From NCBI GenBank assembly GCA_009760855.2, contig WPIO01000017.1, positions 2,809,501 through 2,873,500 on the forward strand: a stretch of 64,000 nucleotides of DNA, read 5' to 3'. Positions 1-11,913 of this stretch are shown in pieces. Every line of letters begins with the position of its first letter. Position 1 is the first letter of the stretch. Source of the stretch: Cristatella mucedo (lineage: Eukaryota > Bryozoa > Phylactolaemata > Cristatellidae). The notes under the pieces are model-generated. The model ran no database searches. It was not told the origin of the DNA and was given only the letters and a program-made list of their open reading frames with translations. The position numbers and the translations under genes are program-made.

Positions 1-879
1 CGGCTTTAGTACAATACGTGTGTGCTTCTTCATGCTTATCTTTGCACGATACCGTGCGAGTCATTAACACTTGGCTATTGGTTCTCTTAAACCGAATTGT
101 ACAGTGCCTGGATAGATTTACTTCTCTTGAGGTTCTTTACAGACGCGTTATTCCTACTATCATTAAGAACCAATCCTAATTTCTGCCAAGCTGGCACCAC
201 TGTCCAATAACCGTAGGTTTTAATCTCCCTTAATGGCACTACGGCTGACACAGGAAATCTAACGACTGTTAGGATGAGAGCCGGCAACCAGGCATAGGAG
301 GCTGGCTCAATGTATCCTAGACACGACATTCGGCCCCCCTCTGTAATCCTTTCGGTTATCTCACGAAGCTGGAGTCAAAATCTAAAATGAAGCTCTTTGC
401 TAGGATAAATCGGGTGTGGAGTCAGGATTCCAGCATTTTCCAGATTAGCAGCAGAACCGGCTGCTTAAGGTTGATTTCTGATGTCGACAAGGCAGGCTCT
501 GCACGTTAACGTTTTGTGCTTAAAAACTCTGTAACACGACTGTACGAGCGTTACATATAGGTGGAAGTCACATTTACATTTGCTTCATTTGTTCATAGCA
601 TAAGCACATCCATCAACTGCTTCCACTGGCAAGCCTAATGCGACAAAGTGGTACAACTGGACGCCAAAACTGTTTTGTGGACATGCCATTTGTAGCAGAC
701 CAGGCGCCTGGTGGTACCAAGACTTGACTCTTGCACTATTCTTTAAATACTCTTACAGGCATACACAGCTTGGCAAGCATGCAGGCCATGAGGTGGAATG
801 TAAAGTCGAAAGCACACCGCAAGAGACGATGCCACCAGCAGACTGCCTGCGTCTGGCAAGCAAGCTAAGCATCGATTAC
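1..879. other. Left edge, ZC3H15 intron or downstream, nothing recognised
   Basis: Neither strand shows the ZC3H15 C-terminus, a repeat family or an RNA gene that I recognise. Confidence 0.5.
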
Positions 880-2218
880 CTGGTCATCTTCGTCGGGCTC
901 CCGCTCGATAATGCCCTCTGCCGCCTCCTCGTCGTCAGCTTGAATAAGGTCAGGGTTAAATTCAAACATCTCGCGACCACTGATCTACGCGGTCAATAAT
1001 AGGTCAGTGCAACCATAGGTCAAGCAGAAGAAGCAAATAGATTGACGCATTAAAAATATATGGTTGGGGAAAAAGTTTGCGTGCGGTTATTTTAATAATA
1101 ATTTAATGCAATACAAAATTTAATGAATTTAATAACGATTTAATGGAAAACACGCTGCACAAACTTTTTCCTCGACCTTATAGAAAAAAGCAAGTACGAT
1201 GAGCCAATACCGGTAAGTCTACAGGATTTATATATATCAAAAGCAGAAACGGGTGACCGTAACAAGCTTGACCCAATGAGCCATCCGGGCTCAAGCAGAA
1301 ATGAAAAAGCGACTCCGGTTAAACCCAAAGGTCAGAGCGTCAAGCAAAATCCAAAGAACATTCAGCAGCCGTCAAAACACAAAAAACATATCCGTGAAAC
1401 CCAGCTGAAGCGCGAGTAATGCCACGGCTTCATTGTTAACAGCAGGTCCAGAGAACCAATTGCAATAGACAAGAGTATGCAGCAGAACCAAGCACACGCT
1501 AAAAAAGCAGGCAATAGAAAAAGCAATAGAAAGAGCAAGCGCAGGCTTACCCCAAACATTTTTCCAGCCTTGAAATCAGCCTTTTTCTTGTCTACAGTTT
1601 GTTTCAATTTGCTAACTTTTTCGGCCCTCTACAGGAAAGACAAGCAAGGTTTTTCCAGCAAGTCAATCAAAGTATTTTACACTATATTTTGTGTCAGCAC
1701 TGCTCAAACCGCCAACAATTCGTCACAGTCGTCGTGCGTGAGCAGAACCGGTGCCACGGCCTTGCCTTTCTCTCTTTCCAGGCCTTGAAGGACTCGAGGG
1801 TGATCTTAGTGACGTTCGTGCCAAGTGCTGCACGCTCCTTCTCTATAAGCTCCTCCAGAGTTATCTGCTCCTTCTGCTCGTCCATCTTCTTCTTGTCTTT
1901 CTTCAGCATGAATCCTGGAGGCAAGGCGTGCCGGTAGTGGCAGGTGGGCCCATTGGGACACTCCCAGAACCAGCCGTACTTGCTCTCTTCAACAGCATCG
2001 AGGAAGTACTTGCATATCTAGAACGAAAAAATGGGATCTAATTGGCGATCGGACTGCAGCAGCTGAGCAGTGCAGCGCAGGCTGAGAGGCCACCAACCAC
2101 GGCATTTCTTGGCCTTAAGAGCAACAGACAATCTTGATGGCATGGTGAGCAAACGAGCCAAGGGAGGCAAGTACAAAGGCGCATACGCCAATACATGCAC
2201 TAGCCAGGACAGAATGAG

Positions 2219-2253
<35 letters not shown>

Positions 2254-5200
2254 AGAGGGAGGGAGCAGAGGGAGGGGAAGAAGGGAAGGAGAGAGGGAGG
2301 GAGGGAGGAAGACCCACTCGAGAATATCCAAGGTACAGGGCTGCAAGAATGGGGATATGCCCCAGTGCAGCGTTCGGCCATGTCAGCAGACTCAGTTTGG
2401 CAGGTGTAAAATGTTCCACAGGAAGACCAATACAGCAACAACTAAATAGAACTATAACGCAAAGCAATTACTCGGCCCAATGACAGCAGAGGCAGTACGA
2501 TAAAAAAAAAGTGTACACTTGAAAGGCTTGTCTGTAGACACTTGCAAACTCAGCGTCAACGAACGAGGATTTGACTTCGCAGGAGCAGAAAACAATGCAC
2601 AGCCTAAAGGCAAAATCCGACAAGACCACAATGTGGGGGTGTGTGATGCTATGTGCATCGAAAGCCACATAAGAAATGTTTTGTCCGTTGGCTCTCGCGT
2701 CAGCTTAGTCGGTGTCGCTTTGTGGAGCTACACATGAGCACACACACACACACACACGCACCATCGGAAGTTTAAGCCAGTGTCGGAGAAGGAGAAACTC
2801 TAATAATTAATTGATAATTAAGATCAATTTCCTGGCAGGATGGACTCAGATACAGCATAACACGCAAATCCCCATATCAAGCCAAACTACACACAGTGCC
2901 GTTCCAACAAGATACAGGCGAAGGAAGAGCAAACTAAACCAGAAATCACTTTCACAAAATGAAAAATAGTTTTCAAGCGGCGTGACAAATATGCAGCAAC
3001 ATCCACAGAAGCAACCAATACATGGCAGGAGATACAAATTAGTCGTCACGCACGAACAGAGTACCGAGACTGCTACATAGAGAGATAGTAGAGCATGAAA
3101 AGTGAAATCCGTGCTGATACGTCTGAGGTAACACGTGCAGCAACTTGCCAAGCTGTTAAGGACAGCAAAAGTGTCTTACTATTGTCGTGGGTGGCAAGCC
3201 CTTGTTGGCCTCGCCGTGTTTCTTGTTAACGACATCTTGGAGCTCTGACTCATCCCAATTGTCCATAGTATTTGCGGCACCATCTAAAAGAACACGTACG
3301 GGAGTGGGCTTTAAGCTGAAATTTGTTCAATGCAAAGCCAACAAAAAGCACTACAATGAAGTAACTGCTGCTAAAATCCAACACATCGACCAACAGCATA
3401 CATCCCAGAATGTTAGCAACATGAACTGATGGTATGGGCACACTGACCCTCTCGGATCATTGCTCTGCCTCGTTAACTGTTGCTGCTCCAATGTACATAC
3501 AGGGCAACCTCAAATTTGTCAAGCTACGCAACTTAAAACACATTGACCAGGACAATTTTTTTAAATCTATATGAGGTAGGTCTTATTGATCTGCCCCCAA
3601 ACTCGACCGAAGCTTTAATACACTAGGTGATGCAGTTAACATGACATTTAGGAGTGCCCTTGACGAGCATGCTCCGTTACAATCTGTTCGTGTACAGAGT
3701 CGTGGAGATTCCTTTCAATTTACGAAAAAACTTCACAAAATGTGTCGTGTTAAGCGCAGGCTTGAATGCCGTTTTAGGAAGTCTGGGTTTGATGAAGATA
3801 TAGTCAATTTCAAGGACTTCCTTCGAGTCTACACCCGGAAGCTTAGAAAAGCCAGCGCTTCTTTTTTCGCTCAAAAAAAGCTTCTTTTTTCACTCAAAAA
3901 CTCAAGTCCTTCAAGTCAGACCCAAAACAGTTGTACAAAATGGTAAAAGATTTGCTGGCAAACATTAAAATGACTCATTCCACAGATATTACCGACTTGA
4001 TTTAAAATCTTCCTGACTTCATCACTGAATCAATTTGGCACGTTCGCGCCTCCATGAAGCCCTCTCAGACTAAAGCTATAGCTATATTGCAAAAAGACTT
4101 TCCTTAAAAATTTCCTTTTGACTGGGCCACCAAAGAAAAACCATTCGACCACTGCAGCTGGTGATAAGTATGGCTGAAAGGCTAGTCTTCAAGTCCCAGC
4201 GGTTTGAGCACGTGTTTTCTTTGCTAAAAGAGCTAGGATGGATGCCGGTTGAGCAACGGATACAGAGCAAAGTTCTTACGCTGACCCACAAGGCCCGCCA
4301 CGGCTTGGCTCCTTCGTACCTAGCTGAACTGCTGCACCAGTTTCAGCCTCTTCGCGCCCTCAGGTCCTGTGTGGACACTAAATTAGCTATTCCACTCCTC
4401 CGCTTAAAGACCGTTGGCGACAGAAGCTTTAGCTCTGCAGGTCCCAGCCTGTGGAACTCGCTTCCACGATTCTTTTGCAACGACAACTACTCTTCTGCTG
4501 CCGACTATGGCACATCCTTTTCAGTGGTCCTGAGCTGCTACTTTCATGCTACTCACTACCTCAACTGCTCTGCTGACTCCGCTATGCTTCTCACTCTCTC
4601 TTTGTTGCATGAGACGAAGTCGGTTGGCTACCGAATGCGTACCGAAAGCCGCTTAGGCTGTGAGTGCGCTATTTAAAAAATTCTCCTGCGTAACACCCAT
4701 ATAGCCTAAGTGGCTTTGGCTTTGTAGAGTTACAGACGGAGATACATTACATGGATGGCGGCATGGTTAACTCGACATGCTTCAGTGATAAAGTTATACA
4801 GAAACTAGTATACACACTGGAGATCTACGATCGTTCTGGTGTGGCTAATGAGCAGTTGCCGCTGGGACTTGGCCCCGTGCTAAGCTGCTTGCACTTAACG
4901 AGTCATGTCTTGGGTTCGAGTCTTCAAGCAAGCAAAATTTTTTCATTGCTTACTGTAAGCATGCTGAAAGGCACTAAGGCTCTTCTGCTATGTATAAAAG
5001 CTGGTGAATTAGCGCATCTTACTCTTTTTACTGAATCGTGCATATTTTGGAACACGTGTGACAACAACCAGCACATGTGCAGACACGAGCAGCACCTAAT
5101 CAAGCATAATACCTGCAGGGGCAATGAATCGTCATAGACACTCCTCTTCTCACTCTTCCTGTCCAAAGTGAGGTCGTGTGAGAACTTGCATCTAAGACCT

Positions 5201-8200
5201 TTCTGGCACGTTCCTTGCTTGAAAAATGCACAGAGCACCGACTTAGGATCGGCACCTGCAAAGTATTTTCAAGTAACGCTCGTTCCGTCAGAAAGTGTTC
5301 TCTGGGTGCAGCAGCCACATGCAGAGCAACAGCATTGAGGTAATTGCTGAAATGCATTTACACCAACAAACATTCCTCGTGCAGTCCTTATCGAACTGCA
5401 GCACACGTCATCACATCCCAGTAGAATGTAAGTGTGTGCTGGTAGGTCAAACTGGTCTGCTAACAAAGAGCCCATTACTACTTTCATACCGAGTTCGATG
5501 CTATTGAAAACGACCCCCCATAAACAACTGAGAAGAGATCCCTGCTGAGGCAGACATGATCACGCCCCGAATTTCATCATAAACCCTGAGCAACTTCCTC
5601 CCAATCTCCCTTGTCCGTAACTGTCAAAGACACTGGAACGAGTCGTGGCAGACCGGCTTAACTCATATATTGTAACTTCAAACCTAGCTAGTAAGTTCCA
5701 GTCTAGTTATAGAGCTAATCAGTAAACAGAGTCAGCATTGCTTCGGATTTAACTTTACGATTTATCTTTTCAGGTTTATCTTCTTAGGAATGCAGACGTG
5801 TAGAGTTTCTTTGCTTGTTTTGCCCAACTTTCGGCAGCTTTTGATACTATCGATCACTGACTGGTCAAAGACTTCTCAGTCCTTGCTATCTGATAGGATA
5901 TCACTTCTATGCTGACGATACTCAGTTGTATTTGTCATTTAAACCGTCGGAATCTGCTGCAGCAACTGAGAAACTGAATGACTGCCTTGCCGATATTCGA
6001 TCCTGGATGTCGGAAAACTTCCTGAAATTGAATGACGATAAAACCGAACTGCTGCTCATAGGACACCCTAAGCGTGTGGCTGGATTAAAAGGCTTTGCTG
6101 TTCTAAAAGGTGATGCTATTGTGCGACCTTCACCACGTGCTCGTAATCTAGGTGTCGTGTTCGACAGCTGCCTCAATTTCAAAAGCTTCATTCAGAAGAC
6201 TGTCTCTACAGCTAGCCATCACATCCGATCCCTATCCAAGATTAGAAGCTGTCTCCCACAGTGGCTTGCAAAAAATTTAACTAGCTCTTTAGTTCTGTCT
6301 CGGCTTGATTATTGTAATTCCCTTTTGGCTGGGCTATCAAAGAAAGCTATTATGCCACTACAGCGGACTATGAATATGGCTGCAAGGCTGGTCTTCAAGT
6401 CCCAGAGGTTTGAGCACGGTTCACCTCTGCTGAAAGAGCTAGGATGGATGCCGGTTGAGCAAAGGATACAGAGCAAAGTTCTTACGCTGACCCACAAGGC
6501 CCGCCACAGCTTGGCTCCTTCGTACCTAGCTGAACTGCTGCATCAGTTTCAGCCTGTTCGCGCCCTCAGGTCCTGTGTGGACAATAAATTAGCTGTCCCA
6601 TTCCTTCGCTTAAAGACAGTTGGCGACAGAAGCTTTAGCTCTGCAGGTCCAAGACTGTGGAACTCGCTTCCACAATTCTTACGAAACGATAACTACTCTC
6701 CTACTGCCGACTACGGCACATCCTTTTCAGCGGTCCTGAGCTGCTACTTCTATGCTACTCACTACCTCAACTGCTCTCCTGACTGTGCTATGCTTCCCAC
6801 TTTCTCTTTGTTGCGTGAGACGAAATCTGTTGGCTACCGAATGCGTACCGAAAGCCGCTTAGGCTGTGAGTGCGCTATATAAAACTCTCCTGCTTAACAC
6901 CCACATGGTCTTGATGACTTTGTGGAGTTACAGACGGAGATACATTACATATGCCATCGGCTGCATTGGTCCGGGACGATGTCAATGTCCACTGCTACCC
7001 TCTCCCCATACAAGAAACATCAGGATCTCTAATTAGATGTTAAGTTGAAATTCGAAATTACGAAATTCCTGGGCTGACACACCAAGTTTTAGCGAATCAA
7101 ATCCTCAGGTAGGCGACCTTCACACTCTGTATTTTCAAAACTTCGTGTCACATATATCCGAAGGAATAAACATCGTGACATACAAGTGGTTATCATAGTA
7201 GCAGGTTATTCACTGATAAAAAGTTCTAAGCACTACACTCTTTTTTATAAATAGTAGTGCTTCAGAGCTTCAAGAAATACTTTCCTTATAGATGACCCGA
7301 AAAACTGTAGTCGTTTTTCTACTACCCCCTCCAAAACTGTCTGAGCTCACATTCCTGATCTATACCTGTATATAAAAACTTGCTACTCCTGCTAATCCAG
7401 GAAATATTGCAGAGAACTCAGTTGTACCTTTGCTTTGATCCCTTCCAGCCTTCCAGCTCGTCGAATTCTCTTAACTCTCTTGCTGCATGTATTGGTGATG
7501 TCCACACATGGATGGCAGCAAATTTTCTTAAATTTGATGGTGATTAAACTAACTTACTGGTTATGGGCAAACCAAATGTGATTCGGAAATTGGAAAGGCT
7601 AGCGCTCAAAATCGGCTCTGCCAGCATATCTCCCGTTGAATCTGCATGAAATCTACGTGTCATGTTCATGTAGCCACTGGCAGTTTTCGGACCACAACAG
7701 CCTGGCGCGTTACTCGCCGATAAGAATAATAATAATAATGCACTTGATAAAGCGCCCTCAGAGAACTCAATCTCTCTCTAGGCGCTTTAGATTTGCTGTA
7801 AAGTGAAATACAATTGAATGGTAAGTCAAATCATGCTTGAAAAACAAGCGAAATGAATAATATGGTTAGGGGTGACATGCACAGGGTCAGCATGCAAATT
7901 GTTCTTGTTGTTTATCGAGCATGCTACCACTAACCATTCGATCGTGTTTCCTTTGCAGTAAATGTAAAGCACCTAGAAAGAGATTGAATTCTCTGAGGGT
8001 GCTTTATCAAGTGGGTTATTATTATTATATTGGTCATCAATCATAAGGCTATAAGTGCAAATTCACACACACACAAGAACCACAGATTATTTAACTGGCC
8101 TACAAAGCCGACTCCCAAAGAGTGAATGCAGGGGCTGAGATCACCTAGCCTGAGGGACAAGACAAGAAATATGAGACAGCCAAATGGTCCAAAAAAACAG

Positions 8201-11200
8201 ACCACGGAGCACAGCAGGTCCCTGTCTGGACATCGCACTGGTAACAAGCGACTAAATGGCCAGCTGCAACTGCCACCGTTTGCAGTAGCAAATCGAGGCC
8301 GCTAATGCTTGTAGGGAAGAAAAGAGGCAGCTAAGTTGACCGAAAGAGATGTTAAGTAGTACTTAAGTAGTTTAGTAGTACTTAGTAGTACTTTAGTAGT
8401 ACTTAAGTAGTAGTTCCTTAAGCAGTAGGTACAAGAAAGTCGCCGGGCCAGGGCATGCCTTGATTGTTTCGTCGATGGGTGTGGGCTCTATGCAAGTATC
8501 ACAAAACCACCGAGCGAAATTTACATGCTGAGATTGGGACAGCCAGAGGTGGGTAAATTGAAGAAACTAACATTTATTTCGGATAAAACTGGCATATACA
8601 TGAACTTGCCAGCAATAATATACTGAATCAATTCAAGCACAAATGGGGTGCACGGCCCCAAGGTGAACAGGCAAAATCGGTAGGGATCTCGATTATTTAA
8701 AGATCTCGTGTTTTGCCTTCAGTCGGGCTTAGCTCAGAGGGCTGTAGGCCAGTGACGTGGCACCGAAGCTGTTTGTAGGTTCAGCAACGCTGGCTCAGCT
8801 AATACACTAAAGTGAAACTGAGCTAAAGTGACAGCACAGCTGCTTTAGCAAAGTGACAGCTGAGGAGAGAGCCCTGCAGTTCTGCCACAAAGACTCACTG
8901 CAGGCACATTACCTTTCGATAGATCCTGCACGGGCTTGAAGAGGGCATTGAGCTCCTCGGCTTGCTTCTTCTTCTCGTCTTTCTTTGACGTCTTGTCATC
9001 TTCTACAACTTTCCGTGGGTTGTTGCCAAACTTGACCTGTTTCTCGACCTGCTGGATGAACCTTTGCTGTTTGGCACCCTTCTTATTCTTTAGACCAAAC
9101 GTCTTATCCTGCAAAACGTTGCCAAGCAATGTTCGAGGCTTGCTTGGTAATGCAAAGCAAGGCAAAAGTAAGAACACTTGCTATCCACAGCTGAAATGTT
9201 GAAAGCAACACTGTGCAAACAATGACATGTCTAAGAGCCGATGACTCAGCACATTTCATTCACTATGAAGATGCAGCATGTATAGTATCTCTAATAAAAC
9301 TGACAAACCAAGGTTTCAACTTAGTTACAAGATATCTGACAACTAGGACGGATGTATCTAGCAGCAGCACAAATGACGATGAGTACATACAGTAAGCGAT
9401 TTCGGCAGGCCAAAGAATTTTACATCTGGCACATCCAATGCTTGCATTAGCACAGAGTAAGATCTCACCAAAACAGTAAACTCTAACCACAGCTGGTAAC
9501 AGAATCCAGATAAACATTCTTGAATTGAAACTTCACACCTCACAAGTAAGTTCCAGTCTGATTACAGAGCTAATCCCTATACAGTCAACATTGCTTAGGG
9601 TATATCTAAAAACCTTCAGGTAAAGTCTCTGCTTGTTTTTCTTCATCTTTTGGCAGCGTTTGATACTATTGATCATAACATCTTTCTCGAGTGCCTCTCA
9701 CCTCGCCTGGGCATCACTGCATTATTGTGAACTGGCAAAGGTCTGCCTGGAACCACTGAAGTACTAAGTATCTCAGGGCTCTATGCTTGGTCCACTTTTT
9801 TCACAGTTTATACTCTCTTTCTTGCCGATCTGATTGCTAAGAACAATCTAGGCTTTTATTTCTTTGCAGATGACACTCACTTGCACCTCTGCCTTGACCC
9901 CTCCTAGTTCTCTAGCACATCGAATTCCCTCAATACCTTTGCTATATGCATTGCTAACATCAGCATATGGATAGCAGAATACTTTCTCTAATTGAATGAC
10001 GATAAGACTATTCAGTGCCCAGCATTCAGGCTATCTTATGTATAATGTTCAGTTGACCCGAAAAGTAATCACTGCCTGAAAGCTAGATTTCCAATAGTGG
10101 TGTGCTAAAACAGACTAATCTTGCATAGACAAATAACTTTCTGAAGGGAGCAGATTGATAAGCCACTAGAAATAACAACAAATTAGGAAACTTTAGAGAG
10201 AACTTTAGAGCACATAATACAAAATGAAGTAAGATATAGCTACGATAAATCATGGAAACTCGATGATGTAACATGAATCTGAATAAAGAAATGTTATTAA
10301 GTGTAGAGTCCCACAGGGCCATCGTGCTGCTGGTGTTAAAGAAGGCACATTGATGGAGGTAAATTTTGTTCGTCTTTGCAGTACAAACCCATTGTGATGC
10401 CTCGACAAAGCTCTCATTGGAAGCGTGACTTATCTAGATGTTTTAAGTCATCTGTCCTCTCCAAGGGATGCAAGCACCTGCACAGAAACTGCTGCATCCC
10501 AAGACCCAGCAGCCGGCAACCCGGCAGAGATTCTGCCCTACCTCTTCTAAAAATCTCCAGCAGTACTTAAAACGTAGGGGTCAAGAGGAGTTCCATGATA
10601 TCGGCATCAGAAATCACCTGAACTAAAATTCGGGATTTTTAAAACACCAGATCAGCAGACTCTTGGCTTTTTTAATGAGACAACTGCTAATCCATTCCGG
10701 TTTTGGTTGTCTTTTAACTTGTTGAATAAGGTTGCATTCAGGCACCTTGGCATATGCTATGATAGTTGAGAATTGGCGACGTTTTACATACACACCTATA
10801 CATATTTTTTAGGCGTGATTGAAATCTATTGGGTCTTGTGTGTACCTGTTATATATGTTTGTACACACTTGCTGCACTGTGCTGGCTACTTTCTTACCTT
10901 CGTTTACACAACAAAACCAGCCAAAATGCCCGACTTCACTTAATTCACTTAAATGATTATGATTTAATGTTTTAATTTTGGGATACAGTGATCCCACAGC
11001 ATGTCCGTGCATACTTACTGAAGCAGAGACCATAAGACGATGCAGCTTCGACTAGTTAGTGACGTTATCAGGACCATTGACAAAGCACTTAATACAATAA
11101 GTCCTAACTAACTATGACAGCCCACAAAGGTAACCAGGAAAATCATAGGAAAACAAAAATACTCGAGCATACTAATCGAACTGTTCCAAGCTTGCGGCCA

Positions 11201-11913
11201 CTTTCCGACAAAGTATATTTTACTGAGCTCGGGAAAGGATGTCAAGCAAACATACCTGGAACCGGTAACGGCTGAGAAGATACGGTCCTGTCCTTGCTTC
11301 TTAATAGGTATAGTAACCGATAAATAAGTACATCATATAAACTAGGGATTCTCTTCGTCCTAGCTTGCAGGGTGGTGATACTTGTTCTCTGATACCTAGG
11401 CAGCAGGGGGGGGGGAGTGGGGGGGGGGGGTTGGTCCTTGAATTCCACTGGGCACTATCAGCAGTGGCTAACACACACACCCGATCGCGGTCGTGAGGTT
11501 CTGCGAAAACTAACGCTAGCTCTTTAATTCAATTTTCTTTGCGGCCCTGGGTGATTTCATAGACGTAAGTGCACCACGCGTTATATCGGTTCCGAGCATC
11601 TGCTGTGAAATTGGGACATGAGCGTAGGCTAAATCGCCGCTGAACGCGCAAGCATATTCTCGCGTTTCAAGTTCAGTTCATAACTTCGGCTTGATGGGCC
11701 GTGAAATTTCTTTCTCATGAAACTTCAAGCTATCATGCGCGAGTGCGTCCGCCGTGCGAAACGGCGATCGCCACGAACAGCGTGCGCAATGCTGCAGGCA
11801 ATGCCAGCTGCCAAAGACAGACCCCAAAAAACTTTTCTTACCTCAATTACTTTTTCTTTCTTTTTTGTCTCCGTCTTCTTGCTGGCCCCAGCGGCTGGCT
11901 TTTTTGGCGGCAT
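1..11913 (-). CDS. ZC3H15: ZC3H15 (DRG family regulatory protein 1), spliced, 3' end not in window
   Basis: The product is a cytoplasmic CCCH zinc-finger protein that binds and stabilises the GTPase DRG1 and associates with translating ribosomes (family knowledge). Seven coding exons on the minus strand are visible: 11913-11842, 9108-8913, 5255-5113, 3283-3180, 2017-1766, 1628-1551 and 984-880. They encode about 316 residues; the human protein has about 426. The reading starts with [13 protein letters not shown], continues through [15 protein letters not shown], a first CCCH finger ([19 protein letters not shown]), [20 protein letters not shown], a second CCCH finger ([11 protein letters not shown]), the DRG-binding stretch [17 protein letters not shown] and an acidic [19 protein letters not shown]. 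Phases agree at the visible junctions except exon 3 to 4, where a short exon may be missing. The C-terminal exons were not found in positions 1-879 and probably lie to the left. The next gene, ELMO, lies upstream on the same strand. Family assignment is certain; the exact model is less so. Confidence 0.9.
880..984 (-). CDS. ZC3H15: ZC3H15 exon 7, acidic C-terminal segment
   Basis: The exon has 35 codons after an acceptor ending CCGCGTAG. It reads [20 protein letters not shown], then [15 protein letters not shown], with donor GTAATC. It matches the [21 protein letters not shown] segment of the family. The remaining roughly 100 residues are not recognisable further left in the window. Confidence 0.88.
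1551..1628 (-). CDS. ZC3H15: ZC3H15 exon 6
   Basis: The exon has 26 codons after the acceptor TGTCTTTCCTGTAG. It reads [20 protein letters not shown] then AGKMFG, with the donor GTAAGC. It aligns with the human segment ending [14 protein letters not shown]. Phase 0 on both sides. Confidence 0.9.
1766..2017 (-). CDS. ZC3H15: ZC3H15 exon 5, second CCCH finger and DRG-binding region
   Basis: The exon has 84 codons from the acceptor TTTTCGTTCTAG. It reads [18 protein letters not shown], the finger [30 protein letters not shown], the acidic [19 protein letters not shown] and [16 protein letters not shown]. The last stretch corresponds to the part of the family that contacts DRG1. No GT donor fits. 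The exon stops at AAG|GCAAGG, which looks like a GC-AG intron, and the next exon then continues in phase 0. Confidence 0.93.
2217..2312. repeat. GA-rich microsatellite
   Basis: A (GA)n tract grades into GGGA-rich purine sequence. Confidence 0.93.
3180..3283 (-). CDS. ZC3H15: ZC3H15 exon 4
   Basis: The exon follows a strong acceptor (GTTCTTTTAG) and reads [20 protein letters not shown], then [14 protein letters not shown], before the donor GTAAGA. It matches the human [20 protein letters not shown] segment between the two fingers. It starts with two bases of a split codon and ends in phase 0, compatible with exon 5. Confidence 0.85.
3440..4752 (+). mobile_element. LINE family A (CR1/L2-like) copy with internal deletion
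   Basis: The 5' part (3440-3960) matches the endonuclease-RT linker of the copy at 19.8-22.7 kb. It then jumps near 4,100 to the 3' end of ORF2, skipping about 1.1 kb of reverse transcriptase. The 3' part reads [20 protein letters not shown] and [18 protein letters not shown] before a tail GGAGATACATTACAT. It lies antisense to ZC3H15, beginning about 155 bases upstream of exon 4. Confidence 0.85.
5113..5255 (-). CDS. ZC3H15: ZC3H15 exon 3, first CCCH zinc finger
   Basis: The acceptor is ATACTTTGCAG. The exon completes the glycine codon and reads [14 protein letters not shown], then a C-x7-C-x5-C-x3-H finger ending [20 protein letters not shown]. The 3' boundary is uncertain: the best donor, CAG|GTATTA, leaves phase 0, whereas exon 4 needs one preceding base. 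Either a small exon covering the human DARDEELEKD region is missing or another boundary is used. Confidence 0.85.
5585..5875 (+). mobile_element. LINE family B fragment (RT fingers)
   Basis: The sequence matches the family B copy at 51.4 kb from the NYRPVSLL region to [10 protein letters not shown], with many frame breaks. It abuts a family A fragment at about 5,885. Confidence 0.75.
5885..6960 (+). mobile_element. LINE family A, RT palm to 3' end
   Basis: An open frame of 318 codons (5926-6882) covers the segment after [57 protein letters not shown] and [18 protein letters not shown]. It ends with TGA-free C-terminal sequence, then a UTR and tail GAGATACATTACAT. The catalytic YADD is encoded just upstream, at about 5,912, before this ORF's first methionine. 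The 5' half of the element is absent. Confidence 0.88.
7410..7685 (+). mobile_element. LINE family B RT fragment
   Basis: The sequence parallels the family B segment just after YADD ([31 protein letters not shown] and VESARNLGV) with stops and indels. It is flanked by unrelated sequence. Confidence 0.75.
7725..7900 (-). mobile_element. LINE family B 3' UTR, minus orientation
   Basis: It begins with the ATT-repeat tail (AATAATAATAATAAT as read on +), then the stem-loop GATAAAGCGCCC...GGCGCTTTA, then the UTR with the CATGCACAGGGTCAGCATGC repeat motif. It is a 5'-truncated copy. Confidence 0.85.
7905..8035 (+). mobile_element. LINE family B 3' UTR, plus orientation
   Basis: It carries the same UTR end in the opposite direction to its neighbour: TAAAGCACCTAGAAAGAG, then GAGGGTGCTTTATCAAGTG and ATTATTATTATT. 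The two copies form an inverted pair. Confidence 0.85.
8345..8418. repeat. Short AGTAGTACTTA tandem repeat
   Basis: Imperfect copies of AGTAGTACTTA occur about six times in a row. Confidence 0.8.
8913..9108 (-). CDS. ZC3H15: ZC3H15 exon 2
   Basis: The acceptor is ACGTTTTGCAG and the exon opens [17 protein letters not shown], nearly identical to the human protein, then runs through [15 protein letters not shown] to [14 protein letters not shown]. It ends one base into a glycine codon before GTAATG. The charged stretch [12 protein letters not shown] is characteristic of the family. Confidence 0.93.
9535..10015 (+). mobile_element. LINE family B RT fragment
   Basis: Decayed copy matching family B from SKFQSG through [15 protein letters not shown] and the ADDTQ region to LNDDKT. 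Every frame is broken by stops and deletions. Confidence 0.75.
11406..11431. repeat. G-run
   Basis: Two runs of 10 and 12 G separated by AGT. It lies in ZC3H15 intron 1, upstream of exon 2 in gene direction. Confidence 0.9.
11842..11913 (-). CDS. ZC3H15: ZC3H15 exon 1 (start codon)
   Basis: The exon has 24 codons beginning [19 protein letters not shown], the lysine-rich N-terminus typical of ZC3H15. It ends in GAG followed by the donor GTAAGA, phase 0. The ATG at 11913 is chosen because the family starts with MPPKK. Upstream sequence in this frame does not resemble the family. Confidence 0.88.

Noticed and set aside
2018-2483. Overlapping 108-149 codon ORFs on both strands
   Set aside because: They are driven by the GA-rich tract next to ZC3H15 exon 5, with no conserved sequence.
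8345-8418. CRISPR-like direct repeats
   Set aside because: The unit is only about 11 bases without unique spacers, and the genome is animal.
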